A stretch of DNA of 64,000 nt, taken from NCBI GenBank assembly GCA_907165135.1, contig OU015567.1, positions 3,725,001 through 3,789,000 of the forward strand, read 5' to 3'. A model generated the notes under the pieces. The model was given only the letters and a program-made list of their open reading frames with translations, did not search any database and was not told where the DNA came from. How positions within the stretch are numbered: the first letter of the stretch is position 1; each line of letters starts with the position of its first letter. This DNA comes from Oikopleura dioica (Eukaryota > Chordata > Appendicularia > Copelata > Oikopleuridae). Below, in pieces: positions 24,520-34,747 of this stretch. The translations under genes were made by a program, and so were the position numbers.

Positions 24520-25400
24520 TTACAAGTTGGCCATCATGAAGAGCATGTCCTGGTCGTTGATGACCCAACAGTTGTCGGTGTGGTGGAAGTTTTCTCGGGT
24601 GGCTTCGACAGACATACCGCTAGAAAATAAATTGAAATCAAGGAAGACAAAATCAGTTTTCTTGCGAATCGAAAAATGGGTGAAAAATGACTTACCCAGA
24701 GGTGACAAGAGCAGTTTCATCTCCGTTGTCCTGGATGAAGTAGGAGTCATCTCGGATGAATTGACCAATGATACCTCGAGATCGGCTTGAGATTCCGGTA
24801 GTATCAGAGACGGCGAAGGAGAGATTCCTTTCGGAGGTTGCCCTTGATGATGAACATTGGTCCATCCTCGATCTGGACCTTGGTGTGCTCGTGCATACCA
24901 TCGACGGTCCACTTTTCGATGAAGTTGATGTCTCCGTAGGTCTGAGCGCCAGTGAGTGGGTGAGGGTCGCTGACGATTCTGTCACCAAGGCCGGCGAGGT
25001 GGACGCCATCGATGTCGAATTCGAGGTGAGCACCAGCGGGAGACTGGAAGTGGATGGAGTTCATGAAGACTTTTCCGTTGTCGCGGGCCTTAGCAGTGGC
25101 GGTGATGGCGAGAGCGCTCTCGGGGTCGACGAGGAGGTTCATGTCAGTGCCTTCGGTTGGGTTGAAGTCGAAGCAAAGAGGCTCCTGGGCTGGTGACTGA
25201 ACCATGAAGTGGGGGTCACCGTAAGCGCCGCCAGCTCCACCGCCGTATGCGTTGGTTGGCTCGACGTAGGGATCCATGGTGGTCTCGGGAGCGTCAGTTG
25301 GGGCATCAGTGGTTGGAGCATAGTTGTTGTTTTTGTTGTTCTTGTTCTTTTTTCTCTGGGCGGTAGCGAGGGCAGCAAGAGTGAGGGCGAAGATCTTCAT
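24520..25400 (-). CDS. Secreted GDPHF-domain protein A (ITI heavy-chain C-terminal-like), frameshifted
   Basis: Starts MKIFALTLAALATAQ (signal peptide), followed by Asn/Lys and Thr-Asp-Ala-Pro repeats (TTDAPTDAPETT) and a domain beginning AYGDPHFMVQSPAQEPLCFDF with GVHLAGLGDRIVSDPHP and WTVDGMHEHTKVQ. GDPHF plus LCF is typical of the inter-alpha-trypsin-inhibitor heavy-chain C-terminal / VWD-like fold. After IIKGNL one base is missing relative to the paralogue (between 24834 and 24833), throwing the frame. The remainder (RNLSFAVSDTTGIS ... NFHHTDNCWVINDQDM, stop 24520-24522) continues in the next frame after a GT-AG intron at about 24695-24620. Either a base error or a recent inactivating deletion. 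The likely role is a secreted matrix or mucus component. Confidence 0.7.
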
Positions 25401-25428
25401 GGTTGGCTTTTATCTAAATTATACTGAG

Positions 25429-25882
25429 TTAAGTTGAAGATCTTTCTCTGGGATATCAATCAAGGAAGCTTTTAAAAAGCTCGCTAACTTACCAAGTTCT
25501 GACTATTCTTGTCCGAATATGCCCATATTCAGTATCACCGGGCCTTATATCCGGCAATTAGGCCGTGCGGTGGCGCGCTCGAGCCGCCGCCGCCAAATTT
25601 CATGAAAACCACAGCCGTGCCAATTTAATTGACGCCTGTGTCGTCAGTGAAGACCTTTATATACTCTTAATGAGAAAAGAATGGAGAGTTTTTTATAATG
25701 AGACCGTATTATTTCTACTAATTTTTCAACTTCTGTATTGAAATATTCTGTATCGAGGATAACACAATGATTAATTAATGAAAATAAAAAATATGATTTC
25801 ATTTTTATGAACAACTTTATACAAAGATATATTTATTGAACATCCTGTGTATTTCCAGGTTTGAAAGTCAAAGAAAAACTGT
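25429..25882. other. Spacer between the two GDPHF-domain genes
   Basis: Contains the promoter of gene A and a GC-rich block (25560-25610, GCGGTGGCGCGCTCGAGCCG) in otherwise AT-rich DNA. No gene supported. Confidence 0.4.
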
Positions 25883-26996
25883 TTACAGATTAGCCATGAC
25901 GTGAAGAATATCATCCTCGCTGATGACGAAGCAATCATCAGTGTGGTGATAAGGACCCTCCACAGCTCGGACACGGGCGCCGCCGGAAACGACAAGGGCT
26001 GTGTTGTCGCCATCTTCATTGACGCCGAAGTTTCGGAGTCGGTAAGAGTTTGGTCGCATGAATTGACCGATGAGACCTCGGCATTTTTGGGAGATTCCGG
26101 TTGAATCAGTGACCATGACTAAAAAGATAGTGAGGATTAATTGAAGCTACTGTTATTACCAGAGAGATTCTTCTTGGTGATATTGCCTTTGATGACGAAT
26201 TCTGGTCCATCTTCGCCGACCTGGATTTTGGTATGGTCGTGGTTGCCGTCGAAGCTCATTTTTTCGATGAAGATCAAATCACCATAAACCTACGATAAAA
26301 ATGAAATTAAGATATTTATTGATGCTTTGAATTTTCCGTTAACCAATTTTATCAATTTGAAATGAGACTCATTTATTGACTCAGTCACTATCTGAAATCT
26401 TGATGTAGTAAGAGCTTGAGCTATCTCAGATGAGATAATATGAATATCTTCCCGAAATAATCACAATTTACCTGATGTCCTGTAATTGGATGAGGATCGG
26501 AAGCAGTCTCATCCCCAAGTCCGTCCAAATGGACTCCATCAACGTCGAAAAGAAGTCTTGCTCCTTCGGGAGACATAAAATGGACCTTTGTCATGTAGTT
26601 GAGTCCCTTTTCGTTTTCGCCAGTTTCAGCAGTAACAGCAAGGGAGCTGACGGGATCGATGAGGAGGTTGAGAGTGGCACCCGATGGAGGGTTGAAATCG
26701 AAGCAAATTGGTGGTTGGTCTTCGTTTTTGATCTTTGAGAAAGGATTTAGTTCTTGAAAAGAGGGTGAAACTCACCATAAAATGGGGATCGCCATAAGCG
26801 CTACCATAAGAATTTCCTCCGTAAGGATTTCCGCCGCTGTAGTTATTCTTGTTTCCTTTTTTCTTGTTGCCGAGATCGTCATATTCAGACTCTACGGCAG
26901 AATCTTCGTATTCCTGAAAGATTCTTTCTATTGAAAACAGGACAAATTTACTACCTGGGCAAGAGTAAAAGCAAAAAGTGACCACAAAAGCTTCAT
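25883..26996 (-). CDS. Secreted GDPHF-domain protein B (ITI heavy-chain C-terminal-like)
   Basis: Intact paralogue of the gene at 24520-25400. Signal exon MKLLWSLFAFTLAQ (26996 to about 26955), then exons ending with stop 25883-25885. Shared segments are SAYGDPHFM, PPICFDFNPPSGA, DVDGVHLDGLGDE, ASDPHPITG, HDHTKIQVGEDGPEFVIKG, CRGLIGQFMRPNSYRL and YHHTDDCFVISEDDILHVM. It has more introns than copy A (A has essentially one), so A may have lost introns or been copied from a partly spliced form. Gly/Asn/Tyr-rich linker (GGNPYGGNSYG). Function is inferred only: extracellular, possibly matrix-binding. Confidence 0.78.
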
Positions 26997-26999
26997 CTT

Positions 27000-27616
27000 T
27001 TCCCCTCTCTCGAAAACTGACAAGAAAGCTCAATTGAACAGCTTGATTCGATTTTAATTTCTACCAAATAGACGTGTCTTCCTCTCCACGAGTTTACCAG
27101 TGGCCATTTTCCGCCTGACTCGGACTAAACAACTGTGGTCGCTGCGGAAAATCCATTTTTGAGAAGCGATCTTTCTCAAACCAAACGTGTGCATCTTCTT
27201 CAGGAGCTTCGGTAATTGCTATGACGCCACACTTTGATTTTTTCTATTTCTAGAATTTTAAATAAAAATAAGGTCGAATAAATATAATGATCGCGCAACA
27301 ACGGATCCTGAGATTTTTGGACGTGCATGTCTGTCAAAGCCGCAACACCGCTTTTTTGTCGAATCAATTACCGCCTCGACATCTCAAGAAAATGATTTCA
27401 GGAACTAGCTCAGCGTAAAATCTCCCAATTACTTCTATCCTCCAGCGAAGAGTTTACCATCAGAATCGATTCCCTCCTTTCAGAATCGCGAAAAAAGAAG
27501 GTTTTGTTTACAATGGGAAATTGCTTTGGCCCTCCCTTGAGATTGGGAGCCGATCGATTTATTCGCAGTCTTATTTTGGGGCATCTCACGTCTCACGTTT
27601 TTGAATATCCAAAGAA
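27000..27616. other. Intergenic, divergent promoter region
   Basis: About 600 bp between the minus-strand GDPHF gene B and plus-strand AP-2 sigma. No open frame with coding character and no RNA gene seen. Confidence 0.4.
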
Positions 27617-29137
27617 ATGATAAGATTTATTCTCATCCAAAACAGAGCTGGTAAAACTCGACTTGCAAAATGGTACACTCATGTAAGTTCTTACCAATTA
27701 TGGTAACCATAAAGTTGTTTTAAATCTTGTTTTTATAATTTTTTTAAGAAAAAATTAGCGTGTTCCTATTTCAAAACCAATGAATCCGTTTACATTCCAG
27801 TCGGTCTCGGTCATTTGACGTATTTTTAGTATGATGAAACAGAAAAGCAAAAACTCATTGAAGATGTACATGCTCTCATTACAGTCAGAGATGCCAAACA
27901 CACCAATTTTGTCGAGTTCCGAGACTTCAAGGTAATCCCTACGGTAGAAGGGATAAATATTTCGGTACAGAAGGAAAAGACTTTTTATTTCTCCCTAAAA
28001 CCTTACCGTAACCTAGGGGCTCCGCCCCCGGGACCTCCCTTTAGTACAAGTACTTAGTTCCTAACCCTAAAGCCTAACCTAAGGTGCTTCGCCCCCTTGG
28101 GACCCCCCAACACTAACCAGAAATAAGCTTACCAAAAAATTTTTCCATACTACGATCCCAACTCTGGTTTCAGAAGTATTATGCCTTTTAAGGTGGTTTA
28201 CAGAAGATATGCAGGCCTCTTTTTCTGCTTTTGCGTCGACGTAGATGATAATAATCTGATGCATTTGGAAGGAATTCACAATTTCGTCGAGGTAAATTGA
28301 CATTGGTCGATTTCGATAGCCTTTATTGCTCATTCTATGTCTCGAATTTTGAAAAATTCGGTATAAAAAGTCGATATTATTAAAATGTGAAGGAGAATTT
28401 TCCTTCCCAGAATATTCACTTATTCCACGTCTTTTTAAAACCCAAACTCAGCAGAGTTTTCGCGCAAGAGCTGTCAAATAGTCTGATCAAACCGGGCGCA
28501 CTGGGCTAACCAGGTTTCCCTCAAAAATCTGGCGTAAACCAATCTTTCCGCGATATTGTTTAAGCTCGCCGCCTAACAAACATCAGCTCAAGCCTAACAC
28601 AACCGACCGCGTTGATTTTCTTGACTTTGGGCGAAATCAAGTCAAATAAATAATATTTTTGCTAATTTGCATCTTGATCGCTTTATTCCGTGGCGCCAGA
28701 TTGCTCGAAAAAAGTTGTTCAAAGCAGATTTTTCTCCTTCAAAAATTCTTCTATAAAAGTCCGAAATTGAACTTGACTAGGAGTCAAAAATCGCAATGGG
28801 CGCAAATTGACCGCAAAATAACTCCGCACGAAATCGAATTAGATGTCGAAACTCAAACTTGAGCTGGCGGCTGAAATTTTGAAATTATCTGAATTTCAGG
28901 CTTTCAATTTTTCTTCAATTTTCTTTTTCAGGTGCTGAATGAGTATTTCCACAATGTCTGCGAACTCGATTTGGTCTTTAATTTTCACAAAGTCTACTCC
29001 GGTAAATATTCTCTACTACAATCACCCTGTTACTGTAATTTTCAGTTGTCGACGAAGCATTTCTCGCCGGAGAGCTGCGAGAAACAAGCCAGCAAAAGTT
29101 GCTGAAAGAAATAAACACCCTTAATTCTCTCGAATAA
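27617..29137 (+). CDS. AP2S1: AP-2 adaptor complex sigma subunit
   Basis: Small chain of the clathrin adaptor AP-2, which recognises dileucine signals in endocytosis at the plasma membrane. Five exons: 27617-27682, 27830-27931, 28193-28291, 28932-29001 and 29046-29137, about 142 residues like the human protein. The sequence is nearly invariant: [91 protein letters not shown]. All introns are GT-AG. Introns 2 and 3 (261 and 640 bp) are long for this locus; intron 2 carries telomere-like and GC-rich tandem sequence. Confidence 0.97.
27960..28115. repeat. Degenerate telomere-like / GC-rich duplicated unit in AP2S1 intron 2
   Basis: Two diverged copies of a unit of the form CCTAA..-CTCCGCCCCCGGGACC / GCTTCGCCCCCTTGGGACC, each preceded by CCTAACC-type repeats (CTTACCGTAACCTAGG, then CCTAACCCTAAAGCCTAACC). 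The first copy is at about 28008-28036, the second at about 28065-28110. Confidence 0.6.
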
Positions 29138-29603
29138 CAGCACATTCATATGTTCTTCTTGTACCCAGGGATGTACCGATGATTCATCAAATATACTCAC
29201 CTCTTTCGAAGTTACTTCTGTAAATTCCTTCATTTACAATTACGCATTGCTTGAAGTTTGCATTCAGAATTGGCTTCATCTGTCTGGACTCTGTAGCTTA
29301 TGTCACTTTTTCAAAAAAGTTGACATAAATGGAGCATCTCGATCTTATCCTCGAGTTTTCCGCCAAAGAAATCGAAAAAGTAGACATTCGTCTTATTTCA
29401 TAGTTCGTTGAATTGAATCAAAGGCAGAAAAAGAGAGAGATAAAAAAGGCAATAAACTGAGGACCAGCTATCAATAATACTAATTATAAGTACCGTTTAT
29501 CATTATTGGAGCTTGAGATCCTTATCGCTTGGTTGTAAACTACTCGCTGATGGATATATAATTCTGCTTTTCCGTCCTGAAATCAGAAAAAAAGAACGAG
29601 AAA

Positions 29604-30250
29604 ATGGGAGCAAACAACGGAAAACTCAGCCAGAAAAAAGTCAAAAAGCTGTCAAAGAAAACCGGCTTCACAACCGACGAAATCGCTACTTGGTACACTG
29701 GCTTCATCTCCGACTGTCCCTCCGGAGAGCTCACAAAAAAGGAATTTTCAAAAGTCTACGCTGGCTTTTTTCCTCATGGAGATTCTCGCGCTTTTTCTGA
29801 GTAAGGCCTTTTTTCGTGAATTTTTTCAATCAACCATTTAGGTTCATTTTCAGCGCTTTTGACAGAAATGGCGACGGGTCAATTGAGTTCTCGGAGTTTT
29901 TAGAGGCTCTAGCGATTACATCAAAAGGAAACTTCGAGCAGAAACTTGAGTGTAAGCTCTCACAAGTCATTTTTCTGACCTTTTTCCTATCGTCGATTTA
30001 AGGGGCCTTCAATCTTTACGACCTGGACGGCAACGGACAAATCTCCAAAAACGAAATGCTCCAAATCATCTCGGCCGTTTTCGCCATGGTCGGGACGCAA
30101 GCGAAAGTGAACATGACTGCGGAGGAGAAGGTGGACCAGATGTTCAAGGGGATGGATGCTGATGGAAACGAGGAGATTTCGAAGGAAGAGTTCTTTGCGG
30201 GGGCACGATTGGACAAGACCATTGTCGAAGCTCTCGGTGGAATCATCTAA
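29604..30250 (+). CDS. Neuronal calcium sensor (NCS-1/hippocalcin/VILIP family)
   Basis: N-myristoylated EF-hand Ca sensor. Exons 29604-29800, 29842-29951 and about 30004-30250. The start MGANNGKLS has Gly2 for myristoylation; [19 protein letters not shown] is the degenerate first EF hand (Cys-Pro), followed by working loops [24 protein letters not shown] and [12 protein letters not shown]. About 180 residues, slightly short at the C-terminus (ends EALGGII). At the last acceptor TTTAAGGGGCC one G too many follows AG: the conserved KLE-WAF reading needs the exon to start one base after the AG, implying either a base error in the G run or an unusual acceptor. The likely role is Ca-dependent regulation of signalling at membranes, mostly neural. 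Confidence 0.88.
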
Positions 30251-30874
30251 AAATCAGGACATAAATGACTTTTTTTCTTTAAAATTTTCATCATAATTCT
30301 TTTCAGAGCTAAAATTTACTTGTCTTCTATCCTATCTATATCTGCTTTATGATTTCGTCAATAAAAAGTTAAAATGAATCAGTGCAACCCAAAAACGTCT
30401 TGACTAGCGCCAACCACGTCATCCTGCTTCACAAACAATTTCCCTTTGACTGTCGGGCTAAATGCAATAGCCGCCGAGTGACAGCTGCTTTGAATATTAA
30501 ATTGCGAAGGGGCAGGCAACAGAGACTCAGTTGTCTCCACCGCGAGTTGTTCCCAGCGCAAAATTTGCATCGGATAATCATTTTTTATTTTAATAAGGAC
30601 AGCTCAACGGTTAAGGTGATTAACTTGCTGACTCGGGAAAAAATTTAAACGTGGATTTCTAATTCAGCCTCCAGAAAAGGAAAAAAGATGCTGTTTTACT
30701 TGGATATAAGAAATGCTACAATTCATATAAATTCATAAACTTGTATTTAACAGGGAGCGTTTTGAAAATTTTTCTATTGGTTATCATGCAGAGAAATTTA
30801 ATGAAATTTGAGGAGAGCAGTCTTATGGTTCTAAGTCATTTTGAAGTCATTGTTTTCATTGAAAAAAGTCGAAT
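30251..30874. other. Spacer with 3' UTR
   Basis: 3' region of the calcium sensor gene (AATAAA at about 30360) and AT-rich DNA. Open frames here (e.g. 30382-30648) show no coding features. Confidence 0.4.
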
Positions 30875-31147
30875 CTATTCATTGACAGGTCGTGTCGCTG
30901 GCATAGCTAGGTAGTGTCTGTACAAAGCTGCCATTTGTCGCCGTGCTCGTGCCCGCTGCTGTCTCATTCGGACCGTTTCCCGAACTCGTTGATGGAGCAC
31001 AGCTCTTGAATGATAGTTGACAGTGTTTTGGACCCGGTTGAAGCCGATCAGGTCTCGTCTTTGCCGAAGAACAGCCTGATGATGTTGATGAAGTGGTGCG
31101 GAGTAGGTCAAAGCGACCAATGTCCAGAGAAAGGAATTTTTCTTCAT
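30875..31147 (-). CDS. Secreted Arg-rich basic peptide precursor
   Basis: About 90 residues from ATG 31147 to the stop at 30875-30877. Signal peptide MKKNSFLWTLVALTYSA, then a His/Gln/Arg-rich mature part with multiple basic clusters (LRQRRDLIGF, RQQRARARRQM). The clusters could be prohormone cleavage sites or DNA/polyanion-binding stretches. No Cys. No family recognised. A divergent small secreted gene lies 0.5 kb away at 31680. Confidence 0.5.
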   Translation of the reverse strand: MKKNSFLWTLVALTYSAPLHQHHQAVLRQRRDLIGFNRVQNTVNYHSRAVLHQRVRETVRMRQQRARARRQMAALYRHYLAMPATRPVNE

Positions 31148-31627
31148 TTTGGTAAAAAGTTTGTTTGTGAGTTTGTTGCGAAAAAAGTTGTCGTTTTTAT
31201 AGGAGTCTGGCTGATTATGCTGACCTCTAGCACCGCGAATATCCAAGAAACGACAGTCATTTTTGACATTCCTGACCTGCTCAAGGTCTTAAAGAAAGTG
31301 ACACTTTTTGACACTTTTCCGGTACTTTTTTAAAGATTTAAAAGGTCAAAAAATGAGTCCTACTTGTGCTTGTTTAGCGAGACGTATTTTTTACGTCAAA
31401 CTTTTACGTCGCTCTCTGCGTTGATCTTTTACTGGACGTAACATAGATAAAGGTGAAAGTCTGACTGAAAAATGACTCAATGCTGACCATTAATTGTTCG
31501 AAATTATATTATACATTTTTAACCTAAAGAAATTGCTTACAATCAAAATTTTAGACTGAACCAGTGAGTGTGACGTAGATAAAGCCCCAACCGGTTAGAA
31601 CACGTTCCAAACAAACAACATTCTCCT

Positions 31628-31635
31628 TATAAAAG
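31628..31635 (+). promoter_or_regulatory. TATA box of the 43-residue secreted peptide gene
   Basis: TATAAAAG lies 45 bp upstream of ATG 31680, a plausible distance for a short 5' leader. Confidence 0.6.
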
Positions 31636-31679
31636 AAAGAGAAACCCGACATTCAATCATTATCGAGAAAAAACTGAAG

Positions 31680-31811
31680 ATGAATTTCACCTTTTTAGCC
31701 ACTGTTTTGGTCTCCCTTGCTTCTGCCTGGCCTGGCCCTTACTACAATGGAAACTACTATCCGTACCGTCCATCCAAAGAATATGAAGAAGGAAGCGGCT
31801 ACTGGAGATAA
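31680..31811 (+). CDS. 43-residue secreted Tyr/Pro/Gly-rich peptide
   Basis: Intronless frame: signal peptide MNFTFLATVLVSLASA and a 27-residue mature part starting WPGPYYNGNYYPYRPSKEY and ending SGYWR. A good TATA box lies upstream and AATAAA signals follow the stop (about 31826 and 31883). The composition (Tyr 7, Pro 4, Gly 4 in 27) suits a structural, adhesive or antimicrobial peptide; none of these can be shown from sequence. Confidence 0.65.
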   Translation: MNFTFLATVLVSLASAWPGPYYNGNYYPYRPSKEYEEGSGYWR

Positions 31812-32102
31812 ATTTGTTGAAGAATAAATTCTGATCTAAATTTATTTTATAATAATTGTATTATAAGATGTCTCCAATAATTCAATAAATATAAGAAAGA
31901 CTTTCAGACTTTTTTTTTCAGATATTCTCGAATATACTTAATAAATGATTCTGTTATAGACGTTATATCTTAGGCAGGTATCTAAGAATCAGGATATTAT
32001 TCTTCAAACCTGCCAATAACTCAATTTTGGCGCACTGACATCGCATTTATAGTCTTTTAACATTTGCATATCACATTTGTATTCCAAGGAATTGAGGGGA
32101 AA

Positions 32103-32363
32103 ATGAGATTTTCGCGCAAACCGATACTTTTTCTCGTCATTTTCAGGTACTTAGCCTTCAGTATATTTGAATTATATCCCAGGTTAAGCCCAAGAAGCCC
32201 CTTTTCAAACAGCAAAACAACGAAATCTCGAACGAACACCGCCATATTCAGCAACTCTCTTGACCCCATTGCCTACAACACCATTCTAGAGCACCCGCAT
32301 CAACACACTGACATCAACTTCAACCCTTTTCTATTCCTTGTCAGCGAAAACTACTTCAAATAA
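32103..32363 (+). CDS. Possible small secreted protein
   Basis: ATG 32103 opens MRFSRKPILFLVIF, signal-like, with a possible in-frame 36-bp intron (GTACTT...CCCAG, about 32148-32183), then a ~60-residue polar part (TTKSRTNTAIFSNSLDPIAY ... FLVSENYFK). The stop at 32361-32363 is followed directly by AATAAA. No similarity recognised. Confidence 0.35.
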   Translation: MRFSRKPILFLVIFRYLAFSIFELYPRLSPRSPFSNSKTTKSRTNTAIFSNSLDPIAYNTILEHPHQHTDINFNPFLFLVSENYFK

Positions 32364-32450
32364 ACATCAAGTTTTTGCATTTTCGATACATTTTGTCGTG
32401 TTACAGGCAGTTTGATAAATGATCTGATTTTTCTAGAGAGATTTTGTCAA

Positions 32451-33095
32451 TTATTTTCGTCGTTTTCCTCGGACAGGCTGTTTTTCTTCATCGGTGCCGT
32501 CTTCTCCGGCCTTGGATTTCTTGTATTTTTTGTATTTGTAGAAGGCGTACTGAAAAAGAAAAACAGGAAGAAATTTGGTAGAGCGATGATTTCTTACCAT
32601 TCCGAGAGCAGAGGCAAGTCCCATGCCGATGTAATGAACAATTCCAGCTCCGCTCTGAACGATAACCACGTCGTCGTCGATGTAGTCGTAGATATCATCG
32701 TAGTAGTCTTCGTCGTAGTCGTCGTTTTCGTCATCGATTGTGTAGCCCATCGAGTCGTAGACGCTGTCTAAGTTGTCGTCCTCCTCCTCATCGTAATCGT
32801 ATCCATCATCGCCATCGTCGTATTCTTCAACGTCGTCGTCAACTGTGACATCATCGATAAAGTCGTAACCTTGGTCATTAAAGTCGACCATTGGGTCGTA
32901 GAAATCGCCCTTTGGCTCAGCGTCATCTTCAAAATCATTTTTTTTGAGAAACTTTTTATGGAACTGTTTATTACCTTGAATGAATTCGTAGTTATCCAAG
33001 CCAATATCTCTCTTGGCGCGATTGAGAATCTGATCAGAAGGTCGGTCTGTCAGCCCAGCGTTGCTCAAGCATAAAAAAGCGGTAATAAGCTTCAT
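32451..33095 (-). CDS. Asp-rich secreted or type-I membrane protein
   Basis: Signal peptide MKLITAFLCLSNAGLT, a dibasic site (RAKRD), then a very acidic Asp/Tyr/Glu domain of about 90 residues (YDDGDDGYDYDEEEDD), a hydrophobic helix (VIVQSGAGIVHYIGMGLASALG), and, after a 48-bp GT-AG intron (about 32598-32551), a Lys/Arg-rich tail (YKYKKYKKSK ... RGKRRK). Charge is strongly separated: an acidic outside and a basic inside. No homologue recognised; acidic repeats of this type bind calcium or basic partners in mineral and matrix proteins, which is only a guess here. Confidence 0.62.
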   Translation of the reverse strand: MKLITAFLCLSNAGLTDRPSDQILNRAKRDIGLDNYEFIQGNKQFHKKFLKKNDFEDDAEPKGDFYDPMVDFNDQGYDFIDDVTVDDDVEEYDDGDDGYDYDEEEDDNLDSVYDSMGYTIDDENDDYDEDYYDDIYDYIDDDVVIVQSGAGIVHYIGMGLASALGMVRNHRSTKFLPVFLFQYAFYKYKKYKKSKAGEDGTDEEKQPVRGKRRK

Positions 33096-33211
33096 TTTGA
33101 TCTACTATCGATGGGTTATCTGATGCGACTGATTGGGATAAGAGCCAAACAGATGAGTGTTCTAGAAGTTCCAGAAGATAAACGCGGGGTTTCATGACAG
33201 CTCTATGAATT

Positions 33212-33243
33212 CCTGACTCAGGTTTTCTACACAGGCTGCCGAG
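33212..33243. repeat. Solo end of the CCTGACTCAGG foldback element
   Basis: CCTGACTCAGGTTTTCTACA followed by CAGGCTGCCGAG matches the right terminal repeat of the 44.0-44.2 kb element with few differences. The other end was not found nearby. Confidence 0.55.
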
Positions 33244-33321
33244 CCAAGGATGGTTCATTCTGCCCCTTCTAGATACTGTTATTTAACTTGTTGGGTCAAA
33301 AAATTGACTGTCAAATTCGAA

Positions 33322-34718
33322 ATGGCATACGGGACAATTTCTGATGCAGATTTTCGCCGAATATTCGTCCCTATCGGAAGTGGAGATGCTCAGAATTCCG
33401 AAGAGAGAAAAATCTTAGTCGACCCAGAAGGAGATAGCTCAAAAGTTTCGATTGAAAAACTGCATTTTTGGGAAGATCTGACAGTAATGGCTTATTAAAT
33501 TGAAAAGTTTGAAAATGATTGATGAAATGAATGAACCATGAAATTTAATAAGCGAAAAATTAGCGTCGAAAGAAAAGTTGTCCGGACCATCGTGGAGGAA
33601 AACGATAATGATGATGATTTGGGCGATTTCTGGTGTTTATGTGAACGCTTTCGTGGAAATTTACTTGCACGAGACTGTGTTCGGCCCGAATCAACTTGAA
33701 TATGAGCCGCTTTGGGATATCTACGGTATTTTTTCTATTCAAGTTTTTTGCTGAATTTCCCTTCAGAGCTATTTGGCGAGGAAAGAAATGGAATCGATGG
33801 ACTGTTTTCTTTCACCGAGAGAGCGATGCTTTTCTTCCTGATTTGCTATATCTTTCTTCTTGCTCTTAGCCCGAATCGCCAAGTTATCATTCGAAGATTC
33901 TGCTTCCTCGGTGGACTCATCTATTTTTACAGGCACGTGTCATGAAGGCTTATGATATTCTATTTCATTTATTTTAAGAGCGCTTTTTATTTCGGTAACA
34001 ACTTTGCCCCCTACAAGAAAACTAGTTGGAGAATGCTCAAGACCACAAACTTCAGGAACGATTGGAGAGCTCCTCATACGGACTTTCTTCTTTGTTTTGA
34101 CGGGCGGGTTCAAAATGAATCAAGATGGAAACAACATTTGCGGGTAAACACATAATTTTTCTTCTCACCTACTTAGATTTGAAGGGGTTATCTTTTCTCC
34201 GGCCATACATCGATCATCATCCTGTTCTCCCGATTCGTTTGCAACTATTCTTCAAAAAAGCTGCCAAGGAGCTTCAAATATGGACTGAAGGTGTTGGAAG
34301 TTTTGTCAATCGTTTGCATCATTCTTGCACATGAGGTTATCCGTTTTCCGGAGAAAGAATACACTACTAAAAAATTCAGCATTATACAATCGACATCATA
34401 ACTGCCTGGTTCTTGATGACAAGAGAAATGTGGATTTATACTTCTTTACTACAAACTCAAGGTAAATATTCCATTTCATAGAAACAGATCGCTAGTCGCA
34501 ATTCTACAGAACTTCTATGATGATTTTTTGAGCTCGATTTTAAGCGATTGTTTAAGATCATACAGCTTCTTACTCTACTAAGATTATGGTTCCTTTTTTT
34601 AGACGAAAATTTGAACGAAAATATCGCTCTTACAAATGTCTGGTGGTCGAGTTTCTTCGAATGGATCGAAGAGGACTTGCCTCGAGATGAATTCTACCTG
34701 CCGAAAGAAAACTTCTAG
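33322..34718 (+). CDS. Sphingomyelin synthase family enzyme (SGMS/SAMD8-like)
   Basis: Multi-pass membrane enzyme transferring phosphocholine (or phosphoethanolamine) from a phospholipid to ceramide in the Golgi, ER or plasma membrane. Seven exons (33322-33483, 33578-33725, 33767-33932, 33979-34143, 34185-34335, 34380-34461, 34603-34718) give 329 residues. Conserved blocks are ALFISVTTLPP, ICGGYLFSGHTSIII (first catalytic His) and IILAHEHYTIDIITAW (second His and Asp). There is no SAM domain. Intron 3 starts with GC (33933) and ends with AG. The N-terminal 54 residues are unlike vertebrate SGMS1/2. Donor and acceptor choice at exon 2 is based on phase, so that one junction is less certain. 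Confidence 0.88.
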
Positions 34719-34747
34719 TGTACACTTTCTTGCATCAATATATTTTT

